Shown here: piece by piece, positions 1 through 5,651 of the stretch
How positions within the stretch are numbered: position 1 is the first letter of the stretch
How the letters are laid out: each line of letters opens with the position of its first letter
From: an uncultured Collinsella sp.
GTDB lineage: Bacteria; Actinomycetota; Coriobacteriia; Coriobacteriales; Coriobacteriaceae
NCBI GenBank assembly: GCA_900556705.1
Contig: USPT01000014.1
Location: 1 to 13,688 of the forward strand
Direction: 5' to 3'
Length of the DNA: 13,688 bases
Made by a program: the position numbers and the translations under genes
Notes under the pieces: model-generated
Told to the model about the DNA's origin: nothing
Seen by the model: only the letters and a program-made list of their open reading frames with translations
The model's database searches: none

Positions 1-196
1 GCACAAACTGCGAGAACTCGCCCATAACGTTGCCGTGGTAATCGAGCTTGACGGCACCGACCTCGATAATCTCATTGTGCAGCCCACGGCGCTGGCGCTG
101 CTTTGGCACCGGCGCAAACTCAAAGTCCAGCACGATCTGGCGCGTAAAGTTCGTCGTATCGATAGCCGAGATACACGGCGTCTTTTCAGCTGACAC
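1..196 (-). CDS. DnaQ-family 3'-5' exonuclease, N-terminal fragment
   Basis: The gene begins at 196 with GTG and runs off the left edge, so only the first 65 residues are visible. They read VSAEKTPCISAIDTTNFTRQ, then IVLDFEFAPV, then NEIIEVGAVKLDYHGN. The D-F-E triplet and the E-I-I-E-V-G-A-V-K-L-D block are the Exo I motif and following strand of the DEDD (RNase T/DnaQ) exonuclease superfamily, which uses two metal ions to remove nucleotides from 3' ends. GTG is chosen because an in-frame TGA lies upstream and GGAGAAAGG sits 8 nt before it. Whether this is a stand-alone exonuclease, an oligoribonuclease-like protein or a larger fusion cannot be told from the fragment. Confidence 0.8.
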   Translation of the reverse strand, partial: MSAEKTPCISAIDTTNFTRQIVLDFEFAPVPKQRQRRGLHNEIIEVGAVKLDYHGNVMGEFSQFV

Positions 197-355
197 GGTT
201 AGGGCCTTTCTCCGTCAACTGCCGCTTGCTACATAGGCGGCTACATTGCCGTAAGGATAGGCGCCCGTGCGGACATGAAAGCGGGGCGCAATACCATGCG
301 CTGGTCGCACGCCATGCAGACGGCCCCAAGAGAATCGCCCGCTCTATTCAAATGC

Positions 356-523
356 ATGAAAAAGATTTGGGCCCGGTGACTTGAATCAGCGGTCATCCCG
401 GGCCCATCAGAGCTCGTAGAGCTCTTGGTTGCTTTGGTCTCGCTCTTCACGGCGCTTATCGAACTTTCCGAGGCACTCAAGCAGCATTCGAAGCATAACA
501 AGTCGCTGCCATTAAGGCACTGA
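356..523 (+). pseudogene. Possible small membrane peptide, interrupted by in-frame TGA
   Basis: From ATG at 356 the frame reads MKKIWAR, then TGA (377-379), then 47 further codons to a TGA at 521. The second part contains a hydrophobic stretch, LVELLVALVSLFTALIEL, followed by a basic tail, KQHSKHNKS. A short hydrophobic helix with a lysine/histidine tail resembles small holin-like toxin peptides, but I cannot assign a family. After the TGA there is no in-frame ATG or GTG, and no Shine-Dalgarno precedes 356. It may be a decayed gene, a gene with an unusual start, or chance. The TGA falls inside the 5' arm of a hairpin; that is not the geometry of a bacterial SECIS, which begins just after the UGA. 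Confidence 0.2.
368..406. other. GC-rich hairpin in the intergenic region
   Basis: TGGGCCCGG (368-376) pairs perfectly with CCGGGCCCA (398-406). An inner TGAC/GTCA (377-380 with 392-395) extends the stem past a 2-nt bulge, leaving an 11-nt loop. No T-run follows on either strand, so it does not look like a standard intrinsic terminator. It lies between the convergently ordered accessory genes and the exonuclease. Its role is unknown. Confidence 0.5.
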
Positions 524-651
524 CCTCTTGACCAAGCAACAGCGCTGCCCAGCTATCACCCTTGGGCTGCCGTCAACTTTATTCTATCCGCGAGCATCTG
601 GTTTACCAAATGGATTTTCGGTAAAGGAAGCACGGCACGCCCGCAAAACCA

Positions 652-1947
652 CTACGCCCCAAGTGCCGCCATGGGAATCACCGCCACGCCGTCGTCGCGT
701 GTGTAGGCAATACTCCCCTTTCCAACCACGACCGCCAAAAACGCCGGCGCGGCATTCTGGGCGGCAGGATTGGAGAGCACTTTCCTCTCCAGCGCCTTGA
801 GATTTCTCGCTCCATCGTCTGCTTTCGCATCACTCAGCTTGACCTCGATGGCTCCCCAGCGCCCGTCGTGCTCAACGATCAGATCGACCTCAAGGCCCTT
901 CTCATCTCGGAAATAATGGACACTGTTGTCGACACCGCCGTAGGTGGAAAGGAACACGCGCACGTCGCGCAGGACGAGATTCTCAAAGAGCATCCCCAGC
1001 GTTTGCATATCGCCAAGCAGCCGCTCAGGGGTAGCCCCCAGCAACGCCGCCGCAAGTGACGGGTCACAGAAGTAGCGCTTGGGGCGCACGCGAACGCGGG
1101 CCTTCGAGCGCATGGGCGGCTCCCATCCGCACAGGTCCTCGGTCAGCTTGAGCCTGTTGAAGAGGTCCAAGTACGCAGCGATGGTCCTCTCGTCGGGGCC
1201 CGCCTCACCGTACGAGGCGTCCTTTACGAGCGTCTTGTACGTGACAGCCTGGCTCTCGTTCATGGCAAGAGCTCGCAAAAGGCCGTGTGCAAGCTCGGGC
1301 GACATGCCCTCGTCCAGCACGTTGACGTCGAGCACCGAGTGCACGTACTGGCTTGCCGTCTCTCGCGCAAGATCTTCCGAAAGCCCAAGATTTGCAGGCC
1401 AACCGCCCCTGCAGCACCAGCGGGCGACGTCATCCACCGTGCTCTCGCGACGCTGAGGGGCAAAATCCTCGCCCTTAAAGAGGCTTGCCAGTGACACGAG
1501 CGGCTCGCCGTCGCCCGACTCACACAGGGCCATGGGGCGCATTGACAGACGGGCGATCCTACCCGTGCCGGAATGACGAACATGGCTGCGCTCCTCGCTT
1601 TTGAGCGCGGTCGAGCCCGTGAGCAAAAGTGTCCCCCGTTCGTTGCCGCTCGCGTCCACGAAACGCCGGGCGGCATCCCAAACCTCGGGCACCTCCTGCC
1701 ATTCATCGACCAGGTGTGGCGCATCGCCGATGAGCGCCAGGCTTGGGTCGACCTCTGCCGCCGCACGCTGCGCAGGCTCATCGAGCCTGGAGACGCTCGC
1801 CGAGCGAGAGAGCGCCGTCCAGGTCTTGCCGCACCATTTGGGGCCGTTGATCTCCACACAGCCAAACGCCCGCATAAGGGTGTCGAGGCGCTCCTCTATG
1901 AGCCGGGGCCTATATCCCTTTTGGGTCAATCTCTTTGGTGCATCCAC
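652..1947 (-). CDS. ATP-binding protein, AAA_14 ATPase plus DUF4143 nuclease-fold domain
   Basis: This 431-residue protein has a P-loop ATPase domain in its N-terminal half. Walker A is GPKWCGKT (35-42), Walker B is HLVDEW with D81/E82, and a sensor-1-like LLLTGST lies near 107-113. The GTGRIARLSMRPMAL block near 128-141 is typical of AAA_14 (PF13173). The C-terminal DUF4143 region (PF13635) ends in a PD-(D/E)XK-like core, with D355 in LEVDLIV and E368/K370 in AIEVKLS. Length is normal for the family. The start is GTG at 1947 with AGAGAGGGA 9 nt upstream; an ATG at 1943 is out of frame. Biological function is unsettled for these widespread proteins. A 23-bp direct repeat array lies just upstream, and an ATPase of a related design follows at 2133-3524, on the same strand. 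Confidence 0.9.
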   Translation of the reverse strand: MDAPKRLTQKGYRPRLIEERLDTLMRAFGCVEINGPKWCGKTWTALSRSASVSRLDEPAQRAAAEVDPSLALIGDAPHLVDEWQEVPEVWDAARRFVDASGNERGTLLLTGSTALKSEERSHVRHSGTGRIARLSMRPMALCESGDGEPLVSLASLFKGEDFAPQRRESTVDDVARWCCRGGWPANLGLSEDLARETASQYVHSVLDVNVLDEGMSPELAHGLLRALAMNESQAVTYKTLVKDASYGEAGPDERTIAAYLDLFNRLKLTEDLCGWEPPMRSKARVRVRPKRYFCDPSLAAALLGATPERLLGDMQTLGMLFENLVLRDVRVFLSTYGGVDNSVHYFRDEKGLEVDLIVEHDGRWGAIEVKLSDAKADDGARNLKALERKVLSNPAAQNAAPAFLAVVVGKGSIAYTRDDGVAVIPMAALGA

Positions 1948-1967
1948 AGACGGCCGTCCCTCTCTAT

Positions 1968-2082
1968 CACGCGATATGCGAAATTACGCCATTCTCAATG
2001 CTGATTTTACGCTACTTTCAATGTAGTTTTTACGCCATGACAGATGTAGTTTTTACGCCATTTTCATTGAAGGTTTTACGCT
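1968..2082 (-). repeat. Iteron-like array, five 23-bp direct repeats
   Basis: Counting blocks that end in TACGCC or TACGCT gives anchors at 1985, 2008, 2031, 2054 and 2077, spaced exactly 23 bp apart. Units 2014-2036 and 2037-2059 share the 16-mer ATGTAGTTTTTACGCC. Units 1991-2013 and 2060-2082 are close variants, and 1968-1990 keeps mainly the TTACGCC end. On the minus strand the unit reads GGCGTAAAAACTACAT. The array ends 21 bp upstream of the GTG of the DUF4143 ATPase and fills most of the gap to the next gene. It most simply serves as a multi-site operator over that promoter. Clear -35/-10 boxes could not be assigned. Confidence 0.85.
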
Positions 2083-2132
2083 TGGCATCCTTAGCGCGAC
2101 CCATTCCGAGCATCACATCAGAGCGTGCTTGG

Positions 2133-3524
2133 TTATCTCCGCTCGCACATCTCGGCAAACGAAATCAGCTTGGCATCTCCCCTGCTCGCCGCAGCTTCCT
2201 GACATCCTTGCGTAAAGCCTCGCTTCGAGAAGATCGCATAGCTTTTGTGCTGCCGCCTAAAGAGCTCGCTTCGATGCACGAGCTTTTGCAGCACGCCTTC
2301 GCCCACCGGTTCATTGCGCCATTTGCATTCCGCAAACAGCGCAGTGCCCTCGCCATCGTCAACAATCAAGTCGATTTCTTCCTGCGTATGCGTGCGATTA
2401 TCCGTCCCCCACCAGCGCCCAACGCTTGCCGGAACCACATCAAGCTGGCCCGCCCGCGCGAGTTCGTACACGTATTGTCTGCATATAAGCTCAAAGACCG
2501 TACCCATGTAATCCGATACGTGCGGCTCAATGCGCTCATACGCCATCTCGGCCATATCGTTTTGAATCAGCCCGATGTTCTGCGGCACAAACTTGTACCA
2601 GAACCTAAACATCTGATCGCTCAGCAGATACACGGCTCGTTTATTGCTCATCTCGTTTAGGGGCAGCTCGCGCTCGACAATCCCAAGCGACGTCAGCTTA
2701 TCCACATAGCTCTTTACGTTGCTCGCAGGAATTCCCGTAGAGCTCGCAATCTCCGAGATCTTCGAGCGTCCCTGGGCAATTGCCTGCACGATCGCATCAT
2801 ATTGCTCGGGATTGCGGCACTCTTGCAACAGTAGGTTACTCGGCTCTTCAAAGAGATAGCCCGTAGGGGCAAGAAAAAGACGTTTGATGTTGTCCTTGAG
2901 CGATACGGTAGGATCGACTTTCTCGATATATGCAGGAATGCCGCCCGTCATGCCATAGCAAACTGCAGCGTCTTCGCGACTCATGCTCTGCCACAGGCCG
3001 AGGGTCGTCGTAAAATCGAGCGGCAAGATCTTAAACTGGGCCGTACGCCTACCGTATAGCGGACTCTCGTAACCCAACACCTGTTCCTCCATAAACGAAA
3101 GAGACGAGCCGCATAGAATCAGCATGAGCCTGGTCTCTTTGTACAAGTGGTCGATCTTGTCTTGCAGCAACGAGCTGATCTCGGGATTCGATTGGGCGAG
3201 ATAGGGATACTCGTCAATCACAACAATCAAACGTTCCGTGCGAGCCATGGTGGCCAACGCATCGAACGCCTCGTCAAAACTACGAAACGACACACCTGCA
3301 GCACCAACCGAATCCGCAAGTATCGCCTGGCTAAAGCCGTGCAGGTTTGCCTCTGCATTGGTACGACGAGCTTGAAAGTAAATAGCCTTCTTGCCTTGGA
3401 TGAACTCTGTGATAAGGCGCGTTTTACCCACACGACGGCGGCCGTAAATCACAGGCATCTCAAAGGAGCCCGTGCCATACAGTCGATTGAGCTCGGACAT
3501 TTCCGTTGTTCTTCCGATAAACAT
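2133..3524 (-). CDS. ATP-binding protein, ATPase_2 plus DUF234 nuclease-fold domain
   Basis: This 463-residue protein is of the archaeal-ATPase/DUF234 type (PF01637 plus PF03008). Walker A is GRRRVGKT (28-35), Walker B is RLIVVIDEYPYL with D104/E105, and a sensor-1-like LILCGSS lies near 135-141. The GGIPAYI signature (194-200) closes the ATPase region. A winged-helix segment is likely at about 250-287 (SKISEIASSTGIPASNVKSY). The DUF234 part begins near FRFWYKFVPQN, and its PD-(D/E)XK-like core has D385 in EEIDLIV and E399/K401 in FAECKW. ATG at 3524 has AAGGAAGGA about 7 nt upstream. Such proteins are often predicted nucleic-acid-processing ATPases, but none of this is proved here. Expression probably starts inside the 25-bp inverted repeat directly upstream. 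Confidence 0.9.
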   Translation of the reverse strand: MFIGRTTEMSELNRLYGTGSFEMPVIYGRRRVGKTRLITEFIQGKKAIYFQARRTNAEANLHGFSQAILADSVGAAGVSFRSFDEAFDALATMARTERLIVVIDEYPYLAQSNPEISSLLQDKIDHLYKETRLMLILCGSSLSFMEEQVLGYESPLYGRRTAQFKILPLDFTTTLGLWQSMSREDAAVCYGMTGGIPAYIEKVDPTVSLKDNIKRLFLAPTGYLFEEPSNLLLQECRNPEQYDAIVQAIAQGRSKISEIASSTGIPASNVKSYVDKLTSLGIVERELPLNEMSNKRAVYLLSDQMFRFWYKFVPQNIGLIQNDMAEMAYERIEPHVSDYMGTVFELICRQYVYELARAGQLDVVPASVGRWWGTDNRTHTQEEIDLIVDDGEGTALFAECKWRNEPVGEGVLQKLVHRSELFRRQHKSYAIFSKRGFTQGCQEAAASRGDAKLISFAEMCERR

Positions 3525-3539
3525 AGGGCCATCCTTCCT

Positions 3540-3595
3540 TTACGTTATAGCTAGCTATATTATACCTTCCTATAATATAGCTAGCTATAACGTAA
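3540..3595 (-). promoter_or_regulatory. Perfect 25-bp inverted repeat with twin palindromic operators and TATAAT box
   Basis: Arms 3540-3564 and 3571-3595 are perfect reverse complements separated by CCTTCC. Each arm contains the same 14-bp palindrome, TATAGCTAGCTATA (3546-3559 and 3576-3589), centred 30 bp apart, close to three helical turns. A TATAAT on the minus strand (3564-3559) is well placed as the -10 box of the DUF234 ATPase gene, whose RBS and ATG follow within about 35 nt. No good -35 hexamer is seen. By symmetry a TATAAT also occurs on the plus strand (3571-3576). It looks like a two-site operator for a dimeric regulator, perhaps the ATPase's own winged helix. It could also form a long hairpin in single-stranded form. 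Confidence 0.75.
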
Positions 3596-3649
3596 TTCGA
3601 CTAGCGGCGCACGCAAAAGAGGCGGTACACCACCGCACGTGGACCGTTC

Positions 3650-3759
3650 CGGAAAATGTATCCCGTTCTGGAGCCAAAAACTGGGCCGTAGTTTCCGCCA
3701 AGCATGCCATCCGGAAAGCGCGTCCCATTCCGAGTGGCAATTCCGGGTCACAGTTTCCG
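3650..3759. repeat. Two units of the 48-bp palindromic repeat, upstream block
   Basis: Units 3650-3697 and 3712-3759 are each 48 bp, separated by 14 bp. Both start CGGAAA, continue to TCCC, and end GTTTCCG or AGTTTCCG after a GGG-containing right arm. The second unit is closer to consensus on its left arm (CGGAAAGCGCGTCCCATTC). Unit length, orientation and spacing match the larger block at 5077-5542 on the other side of the AbiEi-like gene. Confidence 0.85.
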
Positions 3760-3977
3760 CAGATACAAGGCGACAGTCCGCCACCCTTATCACATGCCTT
3801 CAAATATGCGATCCAGAAACACAAAACAGCAGATAGAATGCTCTTTTTCAAAAAGTACACGTCCCGAAACTTACCAAGACTTCATATCCAGCTACCGTTC
3901 ACGGTCGCCGATTACCGCCCACCGATTCAAACAAGAAATATGTCGCCAAAAGCAGGTCATCTACCTGCATGGTTAGA

Positions 3978-3999
3978 TTTTGGTCAGCTTTTGGTCAGC
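3978..3999 (+). repeat. Tandem 11-bp duplication
   Basis: TTTTGGTCAGC occurs twice back to back (3978-3988 and 3989-3999), about 55 bp before the ATG of the AbiEi-like gene. A 6-bp-stem hairpin lies just upstream (3952-3968). It could be an operator for that gene or a simple slippage duplication. Confidence 0.6.
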
Positions 4000-4054
4000 T
4001 GAGCGACAAGTTCCAGCTGATACGTTTTTGCTACCCAAAAGGAGGCGGTAGCTC

Positions 4055-5053
4055 ATGACCCATTGCAATGACCAGCTCATCGACCAACTGCTCACTCAAG
4101 CCGAACAAAAGGGGCGCTGTCTGATTCCCCCGAGCACGGCGATCCGAAAAGCGCTCCTTCGGCGCACCGGCGGCACGGTTGTCTCGCCCATGCCGGGGTT
4201 GTTTGCGCGAAAAACGCGCTGGGATGAACTCAACCGAGCGCAACGCCATTGCGAGATTATCCGTGTCCTTGCGATCATCCACCCCGATTGGACGTTCTGC
4301 TCGTTTTCGGCAGCTTGCCTGCTGGGGCTCGAGGTCTCGTGGCGACACCTGAATGTCGTGCATGTTTGCAGCTCGACAAAGCCGTCGGCTCGTCCGGGCG
4401 CACATATTCAGCGACACCAGATTGAGCCGGCCGGAGCAATACGCAGAGCCGGCATATCGGTAACGCCGCCCATCCAAACGGCCACAGATTGCCTGCTGCA
4501 TACTGGTTTTGTCGACGGCATGCCCATTGCCGATTCGGCGATCTCAAAGCTCGGCCTTGCGCGGGAACAGCTGATGGAGGCCGTTGAGCAACGAGCGACT
4601 GCCCGCAATGGTCGCGCGATTCGTACGGCTCTCACAACGCTTCGATATGCCGACGCCCGCGCCGAGAGCGGCGGGGAATCGGTCGCCCGAGCCGTCATGA
4701 TCGAGACGGGCTTTGCGCCCGACTGGCTTCAATACGAGTTGACGGACCCCTTCGATTCGGCCAAGCCCATACGAACGGACTTTGCCTGGGAGCGCCAGGC
4801 GCGGGAACTCACGCTGGGCGAGCTCGACGGGCTCATCAAATATACCGACCAGACCATGCTGGCCGGACGCACCACCGCCGAGGCGCTCGTTGCCGAACGA
4901 CAGCGCGAGGCGCACCTATCGCTCTACGGTCACCCTCTGCTGCGCTTTACCATGAACGAGGTCCGCTCGACAGGAATGCTCGCCAAAAAGCTGCAGACGG
5001 CAGGCATCCGGCAGACCGCGCTGCCGACATGGCTCAATGAAGTGGAGCTGTAG
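4055..5053 (+). CDS. AbiEi-like protein with N-terminal winged helix and DUF559/Vsr-like C-terminal fold
   Basis: This 332-residue protein starts at ATG 4055, with AAAAGGAGG 9 nt upstream. Residues about 5-55 look like the winged helix of AbiEi-type antitoxins, ending in PMPGLFARK. The middle part (SFSAACLLGLE near 83-92, VVHVCSSTKP near 101-110, ISVTPPIQTATDCL near 134-147) follows the usual pattern of that family. The C-terminal part has ESGGESVAR (204-212), then TDFAWE (241-246), then GELDGLIKY (255-263) and HPLLRFTMNEV (293-303). This matches the Vsr/DUF559-like endonuclease fold found in many actinobacterial AbiEi relatives. No AbiEii nucleotidyltransferase toxin gene is next to it, so it is an orphan here. 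The name is by pattern, not by alignment; the enzymatic activity of the C-terminal fold is not shown. Confidence 0.7.
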   Translation: MTHCNDQLIDQLLTQAEQKGRCLIPPSTAIRKALLRRTGGTVVSPMPGLFARKTRWDELNRAQRHCEIIRVLAIIHPDWTFCSFSAACLLGLEVSWRHLNVVHVCSSTKPSARPGAHIQRHQIEPAGAIRRAGISVTPPIQTATDCLLHTGFVDGMPIADSAISKLGLAREQLMEAVEQRATARNGRAIRTALTTLRYADARAESGGESVARAVMIETGFAPDWLQYELTDPFDSAKPIRTDFAWERQARELTLGELDGLIKYTDQTMLAGRTTAEALVAERQREAHLSLYGHPLLRFTMNEVRSTGMLAKKLQTAGIRQTALPTWLNEVEL

Positions 5054-5076
5054 GAGCTGCTAGGCCGCGCATCGCC

Positions 5077-5542
5077 GGATCGCATCCCCCCTATCTGGGC
5101 CGCGTTTTCCCAACGGCCACGCCAACGGAAAGCGCGTCCCAGTCTGGACGCTCAAAACGGGACGCACTTTCCGGATGGCGGGCCTAGCGGAAAGCGTGTC
5201 CCGGAATCAGGTCTCGGAACGGGTCGTGCTTTCCGGTTGAGTCCTTCAGGGGAAACCGCATCCCGGAATAAACGCTCAAACTGGGATGCACTTTCCAAGT
5301 GAGCGGTTAGCGGAAAGCGCATCCCACTCTGAGGCATGATTCCAGGACGCAGTTTCCGCTTGAGGGCTGTTCCGGAAAGTGAATCCCATTCTGGAGCCGA
5401 AATCTGGGACACGCTTTCCGCTAGAAGCTCAAAAGGAAAGCGCGTCCCATTCTGAGCATCGATTCTGGGACGCTGTTTCCGCCAGAGGCTCTACCGGAAA
5501 GCGCATCCCATTCTGAACGCCAATTCCGGGACGCAGTTTCCG
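5077..5542. repeat. Array of 48-bp palindromic repeats, seven intact units plus one decayed
   Basis: Intact units lie at 5126-5173, 5188-5235, 5250-5297, 5311-5358, 5373-5420, 5434-5481 and 5495-5542. All are 48 bp, in the same orientation, with spacers of 14, 14, 13, 14, 13 and 13 bp. A typical unit starts CGGAAAGCGCGTCCCA and ends TGGGACGCNGTTTCCG, so the two ends pair as 6 bp, a 2x2 internal loop and about 8 bp around an 18-20 nt centre. A shortened copy (5077-5111, with cgcatcccc and gggccgcgttttcc) sits one spacer length before the first unit. Spacers differ in sequence but are similar in length. The array abuts the terminator of the xdh operon. Confidence 0.9.
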
Positions 5543-5546
5543 CTCC

Positions 5547-5582
5547 AAACAAAAGGCCCCGACTCGCGATGGAGCTGGGGCC
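5547..5582 (-). terminator. Rho-independent terminator of the ssnA-ygfK-ferredoxin-xdh operon
   Basis: Read on the minus strand, GGCCCCAGCTC (5582-5572) pairs with GAGTCGGGGCC (5565-5555) around a 6-nt loop, with one mismatch and one G-U pair. TTTTGTTT follows directly (5554-5547). It lies 69 bp after the xdh stop codon and is the only clear intrinsic terminator in the window. The plus strand has no T-run after the hairpin, so it does not serve the AbiEi-like gene. Confidence 0.85.
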
Positions 5583-5651
5583 AGAGGCGCAGCATATGCA
5601 GTTGATGTTGAGCGCGGACGGCCCATCAGTAATGACTGTCCGCACCCTACC

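Larger units (their letters stand above)
197..651. other. 455-bp stretch without a convincing gene
   Basis: This stretch separates the exonuclease start from the stop of the DUF4143 ATPase. It holds a strong GC-rich hairpin (368-406), a second perfect 7-bp inverted repeat with a 3-nt loop (AGAGCTC-gta-GAGCTCT, 409-425), and a small hydrophobic reading frame on the plus strand interrupted by TGA. An 86-codon minus-strand frame (241-501) exists, but it has no ribosome binding site, is Ser/Thr/Lys-rich over its first third, and uses AGA, ATA and AGT codons. I read it as the antisense of the hydrophobic frame rather than a gene. No tRNA and no clear terminator were seen. Confidence 0.5.
3596..4054. 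other. 459-bp intergenic region between the DUF234 ATPase and the AbiEi-like gene
   Basis: No gene is supported here. The region holds two units of the 48-bp palindromic repeat (3650-3759), a small hairpin GCAGGT-catct-ACCTGC (3952-3968) and a tandem 11-mer (3978-3999). The reading frames that cross it run through the repeats and lack start signals. A promoter for the plus-strand gene at 4055 must lie in it, but I could not pick out convincing -35/-10 boxes. Confidence 0.6.
5054..5651. other. 598-bp intergenic region filled by the palindromic repeat array and a terminator
   Basis: No gene is supported. Most of the region is the 48-bp repeat array (5077-5542), followed by the terminator of the minus-strand operon (5547-5582) and about 70 bp with one small inverted repeat (GCGGAC 5614-5619 with GTCCGC 5638-5643). 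Minus-strand reading frames that cross the array encode recurring peptides such as SEWDALSG and are products of the repeat, not genes. Confidence 0.7.

Noticed and set aside
377..379. Selenocysteine codon
   Set aside because: The TGA is within the 5' arm of the hairpin rather than just ahead of it, and the frame has no RBS and no redox motif around the TGA.
241..501. 86-residue minus-strand hypothetical protein with a CMAC motif
   Set aside because: It has no RBS and a low-complexity Ser/Thr/Lys start, and is better explained as the antisense of the hydrophobic frame at 380-523. A single CxxC is not enough to support it.
3540..3595. Intrinsic terminator or invertible promoter switch
   Set aside because: The stem is AT-rich with no T-run and lies directly upstream of a gene start. 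The 6-bp centre is too short for a site-specific inversion element, and no invertase gene is present.
3472..4002. 176-codon plus-strand frame across the inverted repeat and repeat units
   Set aside because: It overlaps the 5' end of the ATPase gene antisense, crosses two repeat units and has no RBS or recognisable domain.
5077..5542. CRISPR array
   Set aside because: Repeats are 48 bp and variable, spacers are only 13-14 bp, and no cas gene is nearby.
5152..5645. Two minus-strand frames (5152-5412 and 5421-5645)
   Set aside because: They translate the 48-bp repeat array and repeat peptides such as SEWDALSG and RMGRAFP. No RBS or domain is present.
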